A stretch of DNA of 64,000 nt from Streptomyces syringium (GTDB lineage: Bacteria > Actinomycetota > Actinomycetes > Streptomycetales > Streptomycetaceae). Positions 16,001-25,921 of this stretch are shown one piece after another. The notes under the pieces were generated by a model that worked only from the letters and a program-made list of their open reading frames with translations, was not told the origin of the DNA and did no database searches. Position 1 is the first letter of the stretch. Every line of letters begins with the position of its first letter. Position numbers and translations under genes: made by a program. The stretch spans positions 5,167,501 through 5,231,500 of the forward strand of contig NZ_JAGIOH010000001.1 in assembly GCF_017876625.1 (NCBI RefSeq), given 5' to 3'.

Positions 16001-16823
16001 GCGTCTCGGCCTTCTTGATGGCCGCGACGACCAGCTGGCGGTCCCCGTTCGGCTTCACCAGGTCGATGGCGAGGCCGAGGTTGACGTGCGCCGGCTTGAC
16101 CAGGGTCGGCTTGCCGTCCTTCTCCGCGAAGGAGTAGTTCATCGACGGCATGGCCTTGAGGGCCTGCACCATCGCGAAGCCGATGAGGTGGGTGAAGGAG
16201 ACCTTCCCGCCCCGGGCGCGCTTGAGGTGGTTGTTGATGACGATGCGGTTGTCGAACAGCAGCTTCACCGGGACGGCGCGGACGGACGTGGCCGTCGGCA
16301 GCTCCAGCGAGGCGTTCATGTTCTTGGCGACCGCGGCGGACGGACCGCGCAGCGTCACGAACTCGGGGCCCTGCGGAGCCTCGGCCGCGGGGGCCTCGGA
16401 CGTAGGAGCCTTCGCAGGCGCCGCCTTGGCGGGGGCCTGCGCGGCGGGCTTCGCCGGAGCCGGCTGGGCAGCCGGTGCCGGAGCGGCCTGGGCGGGCTTG
16501 GCGGCCTGCGGAGCAGGCGCGGCAGGCACGGCAGGCGCTGCCGGGGCAGCGGCGGCGGGCTTGCCCTGCGGGGCAGCCGGTGTGGCGGGCGCGGCACCCG
16601 GGGGGGCGGGCGGGGCGGCGGCTGCCGACCCCGTGTCCTTCCCGGGCTTGTAGTCGGCGAAGAAGTCCCACCAGGCTCGGTCGACCGAGTTCGGGTCCTG
16701 GAGGTACTGCTGGTAGATCTCGTCGACGAGCCACTCATTGGGACCGAAGACGTCGGCAGGGCTCTTGCCCTGCCCGTCTTGGTCGGTCGAGACGCTCGAG
16801 GTGTTGGGGGACTGTGGCGACAC
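13005..16823 (-). CDS. kgd: Multifunctional 2-oxoglutarate decarboxylase/dehydrogenase E1-E2 fusion
   Basis: This 1272-aa enzyme is the actinobacterial E2-E1 fusion of the TCA cycle. It decarboxylates 2-oxoglutarate with thiamine diphosphate and, with lipoyl-E2 and E3 partners, yields succinyl-CoA. Residues 1-40 hold the E1 N-terminal helix (FGPNEWLVDEIYQQYLQDP). A Pro/Ala-rich linker of about 90 residues follows. Next is an E2 succinyltransferase-type core with TYDHRVIQGA (His367). The rest is the E1 module, with GMAHRGRLNVLANI, HGDAAFAGQG and YRRRGHNEADNP. No lipoyl domain is present, as in the family. The GTG at 16823 (VSPQSPNTSS) is preferred to an upstream GTG at 16850 because a GAAGAGGG site precedes it and family members begin this way. 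FHA proteins of the GarA/OdhI type regulate homologues. Confidence 0.95.
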   Translation of the reverse strand: MSPQSPNTSSVSTDQDGQGKSPADVFGPNEWLVDEIYQQYLQDPNSVDRAWWDFFADYKPGKDTGSAAAAPPAPPGAAPATPAAPQGKPAAAAPAAPAVPAAPAPQAAKPAQAAPAPAAQPAPAKPAAQAPAKAAPAKAPTSEAPAAEAPQGPEFVTLRGPSAAVAKNMNASLELPTATSVRAVPVKLLFDNRIVINNHLKRARGGKVSFTHLIGFAMVQALKAMPSMNYSFAEKDGKPTLVKPAHVNLGLAIDLVKPNGDRQLVVAAIKKAETLNFFEFWQAYEDIVRRARVGKLTMDDFTGVTASLTNPGGIGTVHSVPRLMPGQGLILGVGAMDYPAEFQGTSQDALNKLGISKVMTLTSTYDHRVIQGAASGEFLRVMSQLLLGEGDFYDEIFEALRIPYEPVRWLRDIDVSHDDDVTKAARVFELIHSYRVRGHVMADTDPLEYRQRKHPDLDITEHGLTLWDLEREFAVGGFAGKAMMKLRDILGVLRDSYCRTTGIEFMHIQDPKQRKWIQDRVERGHSKPEREEQLRILRRLNAAEAFETFLQTKYVGQKRFSLEGGESVIPLLDAVLDSAAESRLDEVVIGMAHRGRLNVLANIVGKSYAQIFREFEGNLDPKSMHGSGDVKYHLGAEGTFTGLDGEQIQVSLAANPSHLETVDPVVEGIARAKQDVINKGGTDFTVLPVQLHGDAAFAGQGVVAETLNMSQLRGYRTGGTVHIVINNQVGFTAAPESSRSSMYCTDVARMIEAPIFHVNGDDPEAVVRVARLAFEFRQAFNKDVVIDLICYRRRGHNEADNPSFTQPLMYDLIDKKRSVRKLYTESLIGRGDITLEEAEQALQDYQGQLEKVFTEVREATSAPTAAEVPAAQAEFPVPVNTAISQEIVKRIAESQVNLPEHVTVHPRLLPQLQRRAASVEDGTIDWAMGETLAFGSLLMEGTPVRLAGQDSRRGTFGQRHAVLVDRETGEDYTPLMYLSEDQARYNVYDSLLSEYAAMGFEYGYSLARPESLVLWEAQFGDFVNGAQSIVDEFISSSEQKWGQTSGVTLLLPHGYEGQGPDHSSARVERFLQLCAQNNMTVAMPTLPSNYFHLLRWQVHNPHHKPLIVFTPKSMLRLKAAASSADEFTSGSFRPVIGDDTVATEDVRKVVFCSGKVYYDLVAERTKRGANDTAIIRIERLYPLAGAELQAEIAKYSGAEKFVWAQEEPANQGAWPFIALNLIDHLDLAVGADIPARERLRRVSRSHSSSPAVGSAKRHQAEQAALVAEVFDI

Positions 16824-17074
16824 GGCGGCAACCGCCCTCTTCCGCTTCACAAGGTGATGGACAGCGGGAATAAAGGCTACGCCTGTCAGGGCACTCTATG
16901 CAGGCCACCCCGGCCAGTCGTCGCCTAAGTCACATTCATCGACGGGTTTCGGGGCATGGCATGGCGGGAAGCAGACGGGGTTCCGCTTCTCCCGCAGGCT
17001 TCCAGGTTCGCCGAGTCCTGCCCACATTCCGCTGAATGTGTGCTTCCACCACCGACCCTACGTCAAGTCGCTTC

Positions 17075-18172
17075 TCAAGGTCCGCCCGGAAGAGTGACCC
17101 GGATGCGGCAACCGCGTGGTGATTCGGCCACGCCGATGCTGCCGCCGTGCAGATCGACCGCCCAGCGGGCGATGGCCAGGCCCAGGCCCGTGCCCCCGTC
17201 GCTGTCCGGGCCCTGCTGGCCGGAGCTGCCCCGGTTGAAGCGCTCGAAGACCCGGTGCCGCTCGGACTCGGGGATGCCCGGACCCTCGTCCACGACCTCC
17301 AGGTCCAGCGACTGCGGCCCCTCGCCCCGGCGGGCGCGGACCGTGACCCGGCCGTGCCGGGGGCTGTGCTTGACGGCGTTGTCGACCAGATTGGCCACCA
17401 CCTGGTGCAGCCGCTCGGCGTCCGCGTGCGCGGTCAGCTCGGGAGGCTGGACGTCCAGATGCAGATGCACGTCCTTGCGGGCGCGCGGCGAGGCACCGGA
17501 GCCGGCCGCCATGCTGGCCTCCTTCAGCACCCCCGCCAGATACGGCCAGACCTCGAAGCGCCGCGCGTGCAGCGGCACCACGCCGTTGTCCAGCCGGGAC
17601 AGGTCCAGCAGCTGCTCCACCAGCCGCCCCAGCCGCTCCGTCTGCCGCAGCGCGGTGCGCATCGTCTCCGGATCGGCGGCCGAGACCCCGTCCACCACGT
17701 TCTCCAGCACCGCCCGCAGCCCCGCGATCGGGGTGCGCAGCTCGTGCGAGACGTTGGCGACCAGCTCCTTGCGGTGGGTGTCGACCGCCTCCAGGTCGGC
17801 CGCCATCCGGTTGAAGGCCTTGGCCAGGTCCCCGAACTCGTCCCGCCGCCCGCCGCCGACCCGCCGGGTGTAGTCACCGTGCGCCATCGACCGGGTGACC
17901 TCGGTCATCTCGTCCAGCGGCGCGGTCAGCCCGTGCGCCACGAACTGGGTTATCAGCAGCGAGGCGATGATCGAGAAGATGGTGATGACCCGCAGCTCGG
18001 TGGCCGAGTGGATCGCGACGAAGACCAGGAAGGTCGTGATGACCACCGAGCCGATGACGAGCGCGCCCAGCGCCGCCTTCACCGACCGGTAGGGGTCCAG
18101 CGGACGCAGCGCCGCCCAGACGCGGCTCCACAGGCCGGGCCGACGGCCGTCGCCGACTCGGGGGCCGGTCAT
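17075..18172 (-). CDS. Sensor histidine kinase
   Basis: This 365-aa HAMP-type kinase has two membrane helices near its N-terminus (ALGALVIGSVVITTFLVFVA and a second around TIFSIIASLLITQFV) with almost no extracytoplasmic loop between them. A HAMP domain (SMAHGDYTRRVGG), a DHp domain with the phospho-acceptor His143 (NVSHELRTP) and a catalytic domain with N box (NLVDNAVKHSP), G1 (DEGPGIP) and G2 (GTGLGLAIA) follow. The tiny external loop suggests sensing within or near the membrane. Its ATG overlaps the response-regulator stop by 4 bp, so the pair is translationally coupled. The pair is adjacent to the 2-oxoglutarate dehydrogenase gene, which I recall as conserved in Streptomyces. Confidence 0.93.
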   Translation of the reverse strand: MTGPRVGDGRRPGLWSRVWAALRPLDPYRSVKAALGALVIGSVVITTFLVFVAIHSATELRVITIFSIIASLLITQFVAHGLTAPLDEMTEVTRSMAHGDYTRRVGGGRRDEFGDLAKAFNRMAADLEAVDTHRKELVANVSHELRTPIAGLRAVLENVVDGVSAADPETMRTALRQTERLGRLVEQLLDLSRLDNGVVPLHARRFEVWPYLAGVLKEASMAAGSGASPRARKDVHLHLDVQPPELTAHADAERLHQVVANLVDNAVKHSPRHGRVTVRARRGEGPQSLDLEVVDEGPGIPESERHRVFERFNRGSSGQQGPDSDGGTGLGLAIARWAVDLHGGSIGVAESPRGCRIRVTLPGGP

Positions 18173-18906
18173 GCCGCCGGGGTCTCCAGCGCGTACCCGA
18201 CGCCGTGGACGGTGCGGATCCGCTCCGCCCCGATCTTCCGGCGCAGCGCCTTGATGTGGCTGTCCACGGTCCGGGTGCCGGAGGCGTCGGCCCAGTCCCA
18301 CACCTCGGCGAGCAGCTGCTCGCGGGAGAGGACCGCGCGCGGGGTGTTGGCCAGACAGACCAGCAGGTCGAACTCCGTGGGCGTCAGGTGCACGTCGGTG
18401 CCCCGTACGCGCACTCTTCGCTGTGCGTGGTCGATCTCCAGCTCGCCCAGGCGCAGGATGCCGCTGCGCGGGGTGTGCGCGGCGAGCGCGGCCCGCTCCA
18501 CCCGCCGCAGCAGGACGTGCACCCGCGCCGCCAGCTCGCGCATCGAGAACGGCTTGGTCATGTAGTCGTCGGCGCCCACGCCCAGCCCGACCAGCATGTC
18601 GGTCTCGTCGTCCCGGGCCGTGAGCATCAGCACCGGCACCGGCCGCTGTGCCTGGACCCGGCGGCAGACCTCCAGGCCGTCGAAGCCCGGCAGCATGACG
18701 TCCAGCACCAGCAGATCCGGCTGCCAGGCCTCGGCGGCGTCGACCGCCGCCGGGCCGTCGCCGGCGGTCCGTACCTGAAATCCCTCGGCCCGCAGCCGGG
18801 CCGCGATCGCGTCGACGATCGTCCGGTCGTCCTCGACGACCAGGACCCGCCGCTGTGCCCCGGCGGAGGCTGTGGTGCCGCTCGGGCCGATGTGTGTGTG
18901 CTCCAT
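18169..18906 (-). CDS. OmpR/PhoB-family response regulator
   Basis: This 245-aa regulator has a receiver domain (VLVVEDDRTI, phospho-acceptor Asp69 in LVLDVMLPG, Lys in MTKPFS) and a C-terminal winged helix (LTPTEFDLLVCLANTP, VDSHIKALRRKIG). It is encoded first in a two-gene operon with the histidine kinase. The ATG at 18906 is chosen because the first 18 residues before the receiver are short and an AGGGGCGGGG site precedes it. The regulated genes are not evident from the sequence. Confidence 0.94.
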   Translation of the reverse strand: MEHTHIGPSGTTASAGAQRRVLVVEDDRTIVDAIAARLRAEGFQVRTAGDGPAAVDAAEAWQPDLLVLDVMLPGFDGLEVCRRVQAQRPVPVLMLTARDDETDMLVGLGVGADDYMTKPFSMRELAARVHVLLRRVERAALAAHTPRSGILRLGELEIDHAQRRVRVRGTDVHLTPTEFDLLVCLANTPRAVLSREQLLAEVWDWADASGTRTVDSHIKALRRKIGAERIRTVHGVGYALETPAA

Positions 18907-18982
18907 GCGCCCCGCCCCTAGCGTCTTCCCGTGCCTCGTTGCGACTGTGGCAAGCAGGGTACGGGCAGGTGACGGCGGACGG

Positions 18983-19741
18983 CTACGCGGCCTTGACCCC
19001 GAGGTGAACGACGTCGGGGACGCCCCGGGCAACGGTGATCTCTTCGGTTCCAACCCGATCGAACCCGGCATTCCGGAGGGCTTTCTCGAATTCCGCGGAG
19101 GGCTGCGCGGACCAGACGGCGAGCACCCCGCCGGGTGTCAGCCGCGCCCGGCAGGCCGCGAGACCGGTGGGGGAGTAGAGACCGCCGTTGTCCTCCGTGA
19201 CGGTCCAGCCGGGGCCGTTGTCGATGTCGAGGCACAGCGCGTCGTACTCCCCCACAGCCTTAAGGGCGTGGGAGGTGCCCCCATCGTCGGTGGTGCGGAG
19301 GTGGGTGACGAGGTCGGTGTGGAGGAGCTCCGTACGCGGGTCGGCGAGGGCGCCGGCGGAGATCGCGGCGAACGGGCCGGTGCGGTGCCAGTCGATGACC
19401 GCGCCCTCCCGCTCGACGACCGTGACGCGCCCCCAGCGCGGCTCGGCGGCCGCGTGCGCGAGCGAGAAACCCACCCCGAGCCCGCCGATCAGGACCGCGG
19501 GGTCCGGGCGGTCGGCGGGCAGGGCGGCGAGCGCGGCGTCGACCAGCAGCCGCTCGGAACGGCCGTCGGAGGTGTCCATCAGGAAGCAGCCGTTGGCGAT
19601 GATCTCGTAGACCGCGCCGGCCGCCCCGTCCCCGCCGCCGCGCCGTCTGAGCACCACCTCGCCGTACGGTCCCTCGCGGCGCTCGACGGTGACGGGCGCG
19701 GCCTCGGTGTCGTGGTCATACCGGACGTACGGGACGGTCAT
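18983..19741 (-). CDS. Spermidine synthase-like methyltransferase-fold protein
   Basis: This 252-aa protein has the Rossmann methyltransferase fold of spermidine/spermine synthases. The AdoMet-type loop is AVLIGGLGVGFSLAHA, followed by VTVVEREGAVIDWHR and the later YDALCLDIDNGPG. The N-terminal beta region (YGEVVLRRR, FLMDTSDGRSE) also fits. Such short actinobacterial homologues often lack demonstrated aminopropyltransferase activity, so the substrate is open. A GGAGG site 7 bp before the ATG decides the start. It lies upstream of the response regulator on the same strand with a 76-bp gap. Confidence 0.85.
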   Translation of the reverse strand: MTVPYVRYDHDTEAAPVTVERREGPYGEVVLRRRGGGDGAAGAVYEIIANGCFLMDTSDGRSERLLVDAALAALPADRPDPAVLIGGLGVGFSLAHAAAEPRWGRVTVVEREGAVIDWHRTGPFAAISAGALADPRTELLHTDLVTHLRTTDDGGTSHALKAVGEYDALCLDIDNGPGWTVTEDNGGLYSPTGLAACRARLTPGGVLAVWSAQPSAEFEKALRNAGFDRVGTEEITVARGVPDVVHLGVKAA

Positions 19742-19952
19742 GCGGGCCTCCGGGAGGGCGGTGATGCTCGGCGGACGCAGTGCGCGGGTATGCGGTTGAC
19801 AGGGGTGACAGGGGTCACTGCCGGACGGGATCCGGCGGGCCACGGCGCACCTTAGTGTTCTTGGGGCGACCGATGCGCGGCCTTTTCCGAGGGGCCTGCC
19901 GCACGGCCGCCGCGCATACCCAGGAGAGCCCGGTGGAAAGGGGCTTGGCCGA

Positions 19953-21047
19953 GTGACCGTGGTGGATCCCGCCGATGATTCGGCCATCGGCGCGCGGACC
20001 GCGAGCGGCGGTGCGCCGCCCCAGCCGTCCCGGCAGCCGTCCCGGCTCCGCCGCCTCGCACGGCTGCTGCCCACCCCCGCCGGCACGCCGTTCACCTTCG
20101 GCTACGGCGCGATCCTGCTCAGCACCGCCCTGTACACGGACTTCGGTGACCCGGCGACGGTCGACCGGCTGCTCCGCGAGTCCAGCACCGACGCGGCGCA
20201 CCTCGTCGAACAGCCGCTGTTCGTCCTCGTGGCCAGCGCCCTGTGGATCGCGGGCGGCATCTATTCGTTCTACGGCGTGGCCTTCCTGCTCGTCGTCACC
20301 GCGCTGGAGCGGCGGGTCGGCGGGGCGCGTGCCGCCGGGGTCTTCCTGCTCGGCCATGTGCTGGCCACGCTCGCGACCGAGCTTCCGGTGGCGGGCGCCG
20401 TCGCCGTCGGCCGGCTGCCCGCGGCCTCGATGCACCGCCTGGACTACGGCATCAGCTTCGGGCTGATGGCGTGCATCGGCGCGCTGTCCGGGCTGCTGCG
20501 GCCGAGGTGGAAGTGGCCCCTGCTCGGTGTGGCGGGGGCGATGTGCGCCCAGGACCTGATCGAACTCGTCGACCCCCTCGCCAGTTGGGGGCACCCCATC
20601 GCCCTGCTGACCGGGCTGGCCTGCCTGCCGCTGGTCCGCGACGCGGCCGGGCAGAGGAGCGCTGGTGCCGGTCGGGGTGCCGGTCGGGGTGCCGCGCTCT
20701 CAGCGGACCGTGCCGTCCCACTGCCACTGTTCCCGCCGTGGCTGCCCCGGCAGTACGTCCCGGCCCGTGCACCACAGGAGGGTGCGGCCGGGGGCATGGC
20801 CTTCCGGGGCGCCGGGGAAGAGCCGCCGGACGGCGGGCGCGCAGAGCCCGTCGGGCGGGCTCCAGCCGAGCCCGAGGCCCCGCGCCACGTCATGGGTGTG
20901 GACGACGGTCTCCACCACGCCCATGGCGGCGAAGCCGGGCCCGTCCGAGTGCCCCCACGGGTGCCAGGCGCGGTCCCCCGCCCCCGCACCCCGGACGGTG
21001 CCGGCGAGCAGCGCCGCCGCGATGCGGATGCCCTCCAGGCGCGCTGA
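19953..21047 (+). CDS. Rhomboid-like membrane protein with abnormal C-terminal read-through
   Basis: Residues 1-230 of this 364-aa reading frame form a multi-helix membrane protein. Helices lie around TPFTFGYGAILLSTALY, LFVLVASALWIAGGI, GVFLLGHVLATLATEL, ISFGLMACIGALSGLL and HPIALLTGLACLPLV. The Ser in YGISFG and the His in SWGHPIALL sit where a rhomboid protease has its dyad, so it is rhomboid-like, but activity is unproven. The last 115 residues are Pro/Arg/Gly-rich and lie antisense to the convergent MPI-fold gene (20700-21296). They look non-native, so the ancestral stop was probably near 20660-20700, where a 12-bp tandem repeat occurs. The start is GTG with AAAGGGG upstream. Confidence 0.7.
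   Translation: MTVVDPADDSAIGARTASGGAPPQPSRQPSRLRRLARLLPTPAGTPFTFGYGAILLSTALYTDFGDPATVDRLLRESSTDAAHLVEQPLFVLVASALWIAGGIYSFYGVAFLLVVTALERRVGGARAAGVFLLGHVLATLATELPVAGAVAVGRLPAASMHRLDYGISFGLMACIGALSGLLRPRWKWPLLGVAGAMCAQDLIELVDPLASWGHPIALLTGLACLPLVRDAAGQRSAGAGRGAGRGAALSADRAVPLPLFPPWLPRQYVPARAPQEGAAGGMAFRGAGEEPPDGGRAEPVGRAPAEPEAPRHVMGVDDGLHHAHGGEAGPVRVPPRVPGAVPRPRTPDGAGEQRRRDADALQAR
20664..20690. repeat. 12-bp tandem repeat
   Basis: The unit GTGCCGGTCGGG is repeated just over twice here, where the rhomboid-like gene should end and next to the stop of the opposite gene at 20700. Slippage in this repeat could have shifted or removed the original stop codon. Confidence 0.7.
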
Positions 21048-21296
21048 GACCGGGGCCTTCGGGTCCAGCGAGGCGAAGAGCGCGATGTAGCGGTCGGCCG
21101 GCTGCGCGGTGAGCAGCCCCGCGTAGCCGACGAGGCCGAGCGCCAGATGGTCGAGCGTCGCGTGACAGGACCAGTCCAGGTCCCCGGCGGGCACGGACCA
21201 GTCCTTCGCCGCACCCTCCTCCAGGACGGCGGTGCACTCCTCGGCCGCCTCGACGACGAGAGCGGCCCACGCCGCGGTGGTCTCCGGCGCCCTCAT
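20700..21296 (-). CDS. Maleylpyruvate isomerase-like/DinB-fold protein
   Basis: This 198-aa protein has the four-helix DinB/MDMPI-type fold. The N-terminal segment DWSCHATLDHLALGLVGYAG has the typical metal-ligand histidine pattern, and a later VVETVVHTHDVARGLGLGW matches the conserved H-x-x-D motif of the mycothiol-dependent maleylpyruvate isomerase N-terminal domain. Members bind a divalent metal and may use mycothiol. Its ATG overlaps the stop of the upstream dehydrogenase by 4 bp, so both are translated from one message. The 3' end is overlapped by 348 bp of the convergent frame from 19953. Confidence 0.85.
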   Translation of the reverse strand: MRAPETTAAWAALVVEAAEECTAVLEEGAAKDWSVPAGDLDWSCHATLDHLALGLVGYAGLLTAQPADRYIALFASLDPKAPVSARLEGIRIAAALLAGTVRGAGAGDRAWHPWGHSDGPGFAAMGVVETVVHTHDVARGLGLGWSPPDGLCAPAVRRLFPGAPEGHAPGRTLLWCTGRDVLPGQPRREQWQWDGTVR

Positions 21297-22159
21297 GCCC
21301 GGCCCCCGTCGCGGACGACCTCGACCAGACGCGCGAAGCTGTCGCCGCCGTGGCCCGCGGCGACGGCCCGGGCGACGAACGCCTTGAGCAGCAGCGGCAG
21401 CCCGACGTCCAGGCCGCCCGCCTCGCTCGCGTGGACGAGGTGGTCCATCGACGCGAGATGGACGTCCAAGGTGGCGTCGTCCCCCGGGTAGTGACCGGCG
21501 TCGATCTGCGGCGCGTACGTGCTCATGAACCCGGTGACGGCGGTCAGCCAGCGGGTCGCCACCGGCGTGAAGTCCCGCGCCGGCACCTGCTCGGAGCCGG
21601 TCAGCGCCGTGCCGTGCAGCCAGCCGCTGAGCGTCGACCACATCAGGCCGAGCAGGGCCGTGTCGTAGAGCGAGGCGAGGCCCGGGTCCGCGCCGAGGTC
21701 CAGGGGGTCGCCCAGGCTCGCCAGCGTCGTCCGGTGCGCGGCGAACGCGGTCGGCGAGCCGCTGTAGAGCAGCATGAACTCCGCGCTCCCGATGCCCGGC
21801 GGGGTCGTCATGATCGCCCCGTCGAGGTAGCCGGCACCGTGCTCCGCCGCCCACGCGGCCCCGGCCCGGGCCTGCTCGGGCGTGCCGGAGGTGAGGTTGA
21901 CGAGGGTGCGGCCCGCGAGGTCGTGCGCGACGGGGCCGAGGACGGCGTGGACGTCGTCGTAGGTCGTCACGCAGATCACGACGAGCTCGCTCGCGGTGAC
22001 CGCGTCGCGCACCGACTCCGCGCGGACGGCTCCCCGTGCGACGAGGGCGTCGGCCCTGGCGGCCGAGCGGTTCCAGACGGTGGTCGGGTGACCGGCCTTC
22101 AGAAAGGCGTCGGCCAGCGCCGTGCCCATCGAACCCAGGCCGAGAACGGTCACACTCAT
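21293..22159 (-). CDS. NAD(P)-dependent beta-hydroxyacid dehydrogenase / imine reductase family
   Basis: This 288-aa protein belongs to the 6-phosphogluconate/3-hydroxyisobutyrate dehydrogenase superfamily. The nucleotide motif is VLGLGSMGTALADAFLKAG at the very N-terminus, followed by VWNRSAARAD, where the Arg favours NADPH. The C-terminal helical domain contains DTALLGLMWSTLSGWLHG. The usual catalytic Lys of hydroxyacid dehydrogenases is not obvious, which fits the imine-reductase-like branch. A GGGGAG site lies upstream of the ATG. It is divergent from the GlxA-type regulator, the likely controller, and translationally coupled to the MPI-fold gene. Confidence 0.88.
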   Translation of the reverse strand: MSVTVLGLGSMGTALADAFLKAGHPTTVWNRSAARADALVARGAVRAESVRDAVTASELVVICVTTYDDVHAVLGPVAHDLAGRTLVNLTSGTPEQARAGAAWAAEHGAGYLDGAIMTTPPGIGSAEFMLLYSGSPTAFAAHRTTLASLGDPLDLGADPGLASLYDTALLGLMWSTLSGWLHGTALTGSEQVPARDFTPVATRWLTAVTGFMSTYAPQIDAGHYPGDDATLDVHLASMDHLVHASEAGGLDVGLPLLLKAFVARAVAAGHGGDSFARLVEVVRDGGRA

Positions 22160-22232
22160 GCTGTTTCTCCCCGTGTGTCGCAGAAGTCGATCAAGTGAGA
22201 CCACGCTCGCACCGCCCGCCGGGCCCGGACAG

Positions 22233-22267
22233 TGGCAGAACTGACGGCTGTCGAAAAATTCCTGCCA
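22233..22267. promoter_or_regulatory. Candidate operator between dehydrogenase and GlxA-type regulator
   Basis: TGGCAG (22233-22238) and CTGCCA (22262-22267) form a 6-bp inverted repeat. The half-site centres are 29 bp apart, about three helical turns. It lies in the 121-bp divergent promoter region. This arrangement suits a dimeric AraC-type regulator. Confidence 0.45.
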
Positions 22268-22280
22268 TACGCTGCCGGGC

Positions 22281-23270
22281 ATGAGCGCTGGTTCCGTGGC
22301 CGTGGCCGTGATCGACGACGATGTCCCCTTCTGGGACCTGTACGAACTGGGGGTCGTCTGCACGGTCTTCGGCATCCCGCACCACGACCTGGCCGACCCC
22401 TGGTACGACCTGCGGCTCTGCTCGGCCGGAGGGGACTCGGCGCAGGCCGCGACCGGCGGGGGCGGCTTCGCGCTGCGCACCCCGCACGGGCTGGACGCGC
22501 TGGCCGGCGCGGACACCGTGATCGTCCCCTCGGTGCCGGAGGCCTGCGTCGACGGCGGCCGCGAGCTCCCCCCGGAACTCCTCACCGCGCTGCGCCGGGC
22601 CGCCGACGGCGGCGCCCGCATGGTGTCCCTGTGCGCCGGCGCCTTCGCGCTCGCCGCCGCCGGGATCCTCGACGGCCGCCGCGCCACCGCCCACTGGCTG
22701 CACACCGAGGAACTGGCGCGCCGGTACCCGAAGGTCGACGTCGACGACTCGGTTCTCTATGTGGACGACGGCGACGTCCTCACCAGCGCCGGGGTCACCG
22801 CCGGGCTCGACCTGTGCCTGCACCTGGTCCGCCGCGACCTCGGCGCGCACGTCGCCAACCAGCTGGCCCGCCGTCTGGTCGTCCCCGCGCACCGGCCCGG
22901 CGGCCAGGCGCAGTACGTCGACCTCTCCGTCCCCGCCGCCGACGACGAGGGCCTCGCGGCCGTGCTCCAGTGGGCCACCGCGCACCTGGACCGGCCGCTG
23001 ACCGTCGACGACCTGGCCCGGCGCGCCGGGATGAGCCCCCGGACCTTCTTCCGCCGCCTCCAGGCCGCCACCGGCACCACCCCACTGCAATGGCTGCTCA
23101 CCCAGCGGCTCGCCCGCGCCCAGTCGCTGCTGGAGTCGACCGGGCTGCCGGTCGAGCGGATCAGCGAGCTGAGCGGGCTGGGCACCGGGGCCAATCTGCG
23201 CCGCCACTTCACCCTGCACTTCGGCGTCACGCCGACGGACTACCGGCGGGCCTTCCCGGCGTCGGCGTGA
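22281..23270 (+). CDS. GlxA/FtrA-type AraC-family transcriptional regulator
   Basis: This 329-aa protein joins an N-terminal DJ-1/PfpI-like domain (residues 1-190) to a C-terminal AraC/XylS double helix-turn-helix (DDLARRAGMSPRTFFRRLQA, ISELSGLGTGANLRRHF). The amidotransferase-like part carries VSLCAGAFALAAAGIL with Cys118 at the nucleophile-elbow position, and in this family the domain serves ligand sensing rather than catalysis. It is divergent from the reductase/MPI operon, so local control is likely. Confidence 0.92.
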   Translation: MSAGSVAVAVIDDDVPFWDLYELGVVCTVFGIPHHDLADPWYDLRLCSAGGDSAQAATGGGGFALRTPHGLDALAGADTVIVPSVPEACVDGGRELPPELLTALRRAADGGARMVSLCAGAFALAAAGILDGRRATAHWLHTEELARRYPKVDVDDSVLYVDDGDVLTSAGVTAGLDLCLHLVRRDLGAHVANQLARRLVVPAHRPGGQAQYVDLSVPAADDEGLAAVLQWATAHLDRPLTVDDLARRAGMSPRTFFRRLQAATGTTPLQWLLTQRLARAQSLLESTGLPVERISELSGLGTGANLRRHFTLHFGVTPTDYRRAFPASA

Positions 23271-23355
23271 GCCTCTCCTGGGAGCTTCCGCAGATGATCG
23301 CTCAGAGCGAACAGAAACCCAGGACGCCCGGGGAACACCATCGGCATCAGAAGCA

Positions 23356-23374
23356 TTGAGTCGGTATAACTCAA
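23356..23374. promoter_or_regulatory. HAIR element (HspR operator) upstream of lon
   Basis: TTGAGT and ACTCAA are separated by exactly 7 bp (CGGTATA). This matches the HAIR consensus CTTGAGT-N7-ACTCAAG bound by the heat-shock repressor HspR, except for the outermost base on each side. It lies 23 bp before the lon start codon. HspR control of lon is established in Streptomyces. Confidence 0.9.
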
Positions 23375-23396
23375 CTTGCCTGCCGAAGGGGAGATC

Positions 23397-25817
<2,421 letters not shown>

Positions 25818-25826
25818 GGGTGGTGA

Positions 25827-25869
25827 GGGTGTGGCCCGGCTCCTCGGGGGATGGAGCCGGGCCACACCC
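25827..25869. terminator. lon terminator
   Basis: A perfect 17-bp stem (arms 25827-25843 and 25853-25869, containing GGCCCGGCTCC) with a 9-nt loop lies 10 bp after the lon stop codon. Confidence 0.9.
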
Positions 25870-25921
25870 CAAACGCGGCCGGAGCTTCCCTGATCCGACC
25901 GGGTATCCGACCGGGCGGCGC

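Noticed and set aside
20700..21047. A genuine C-terminal domain of the rhomboid-like protein
   Set aside because: The stretch is Pro/Arg/Gly-rich and antisense to a well-supported gene, so it is best explained by stop-codon loss.
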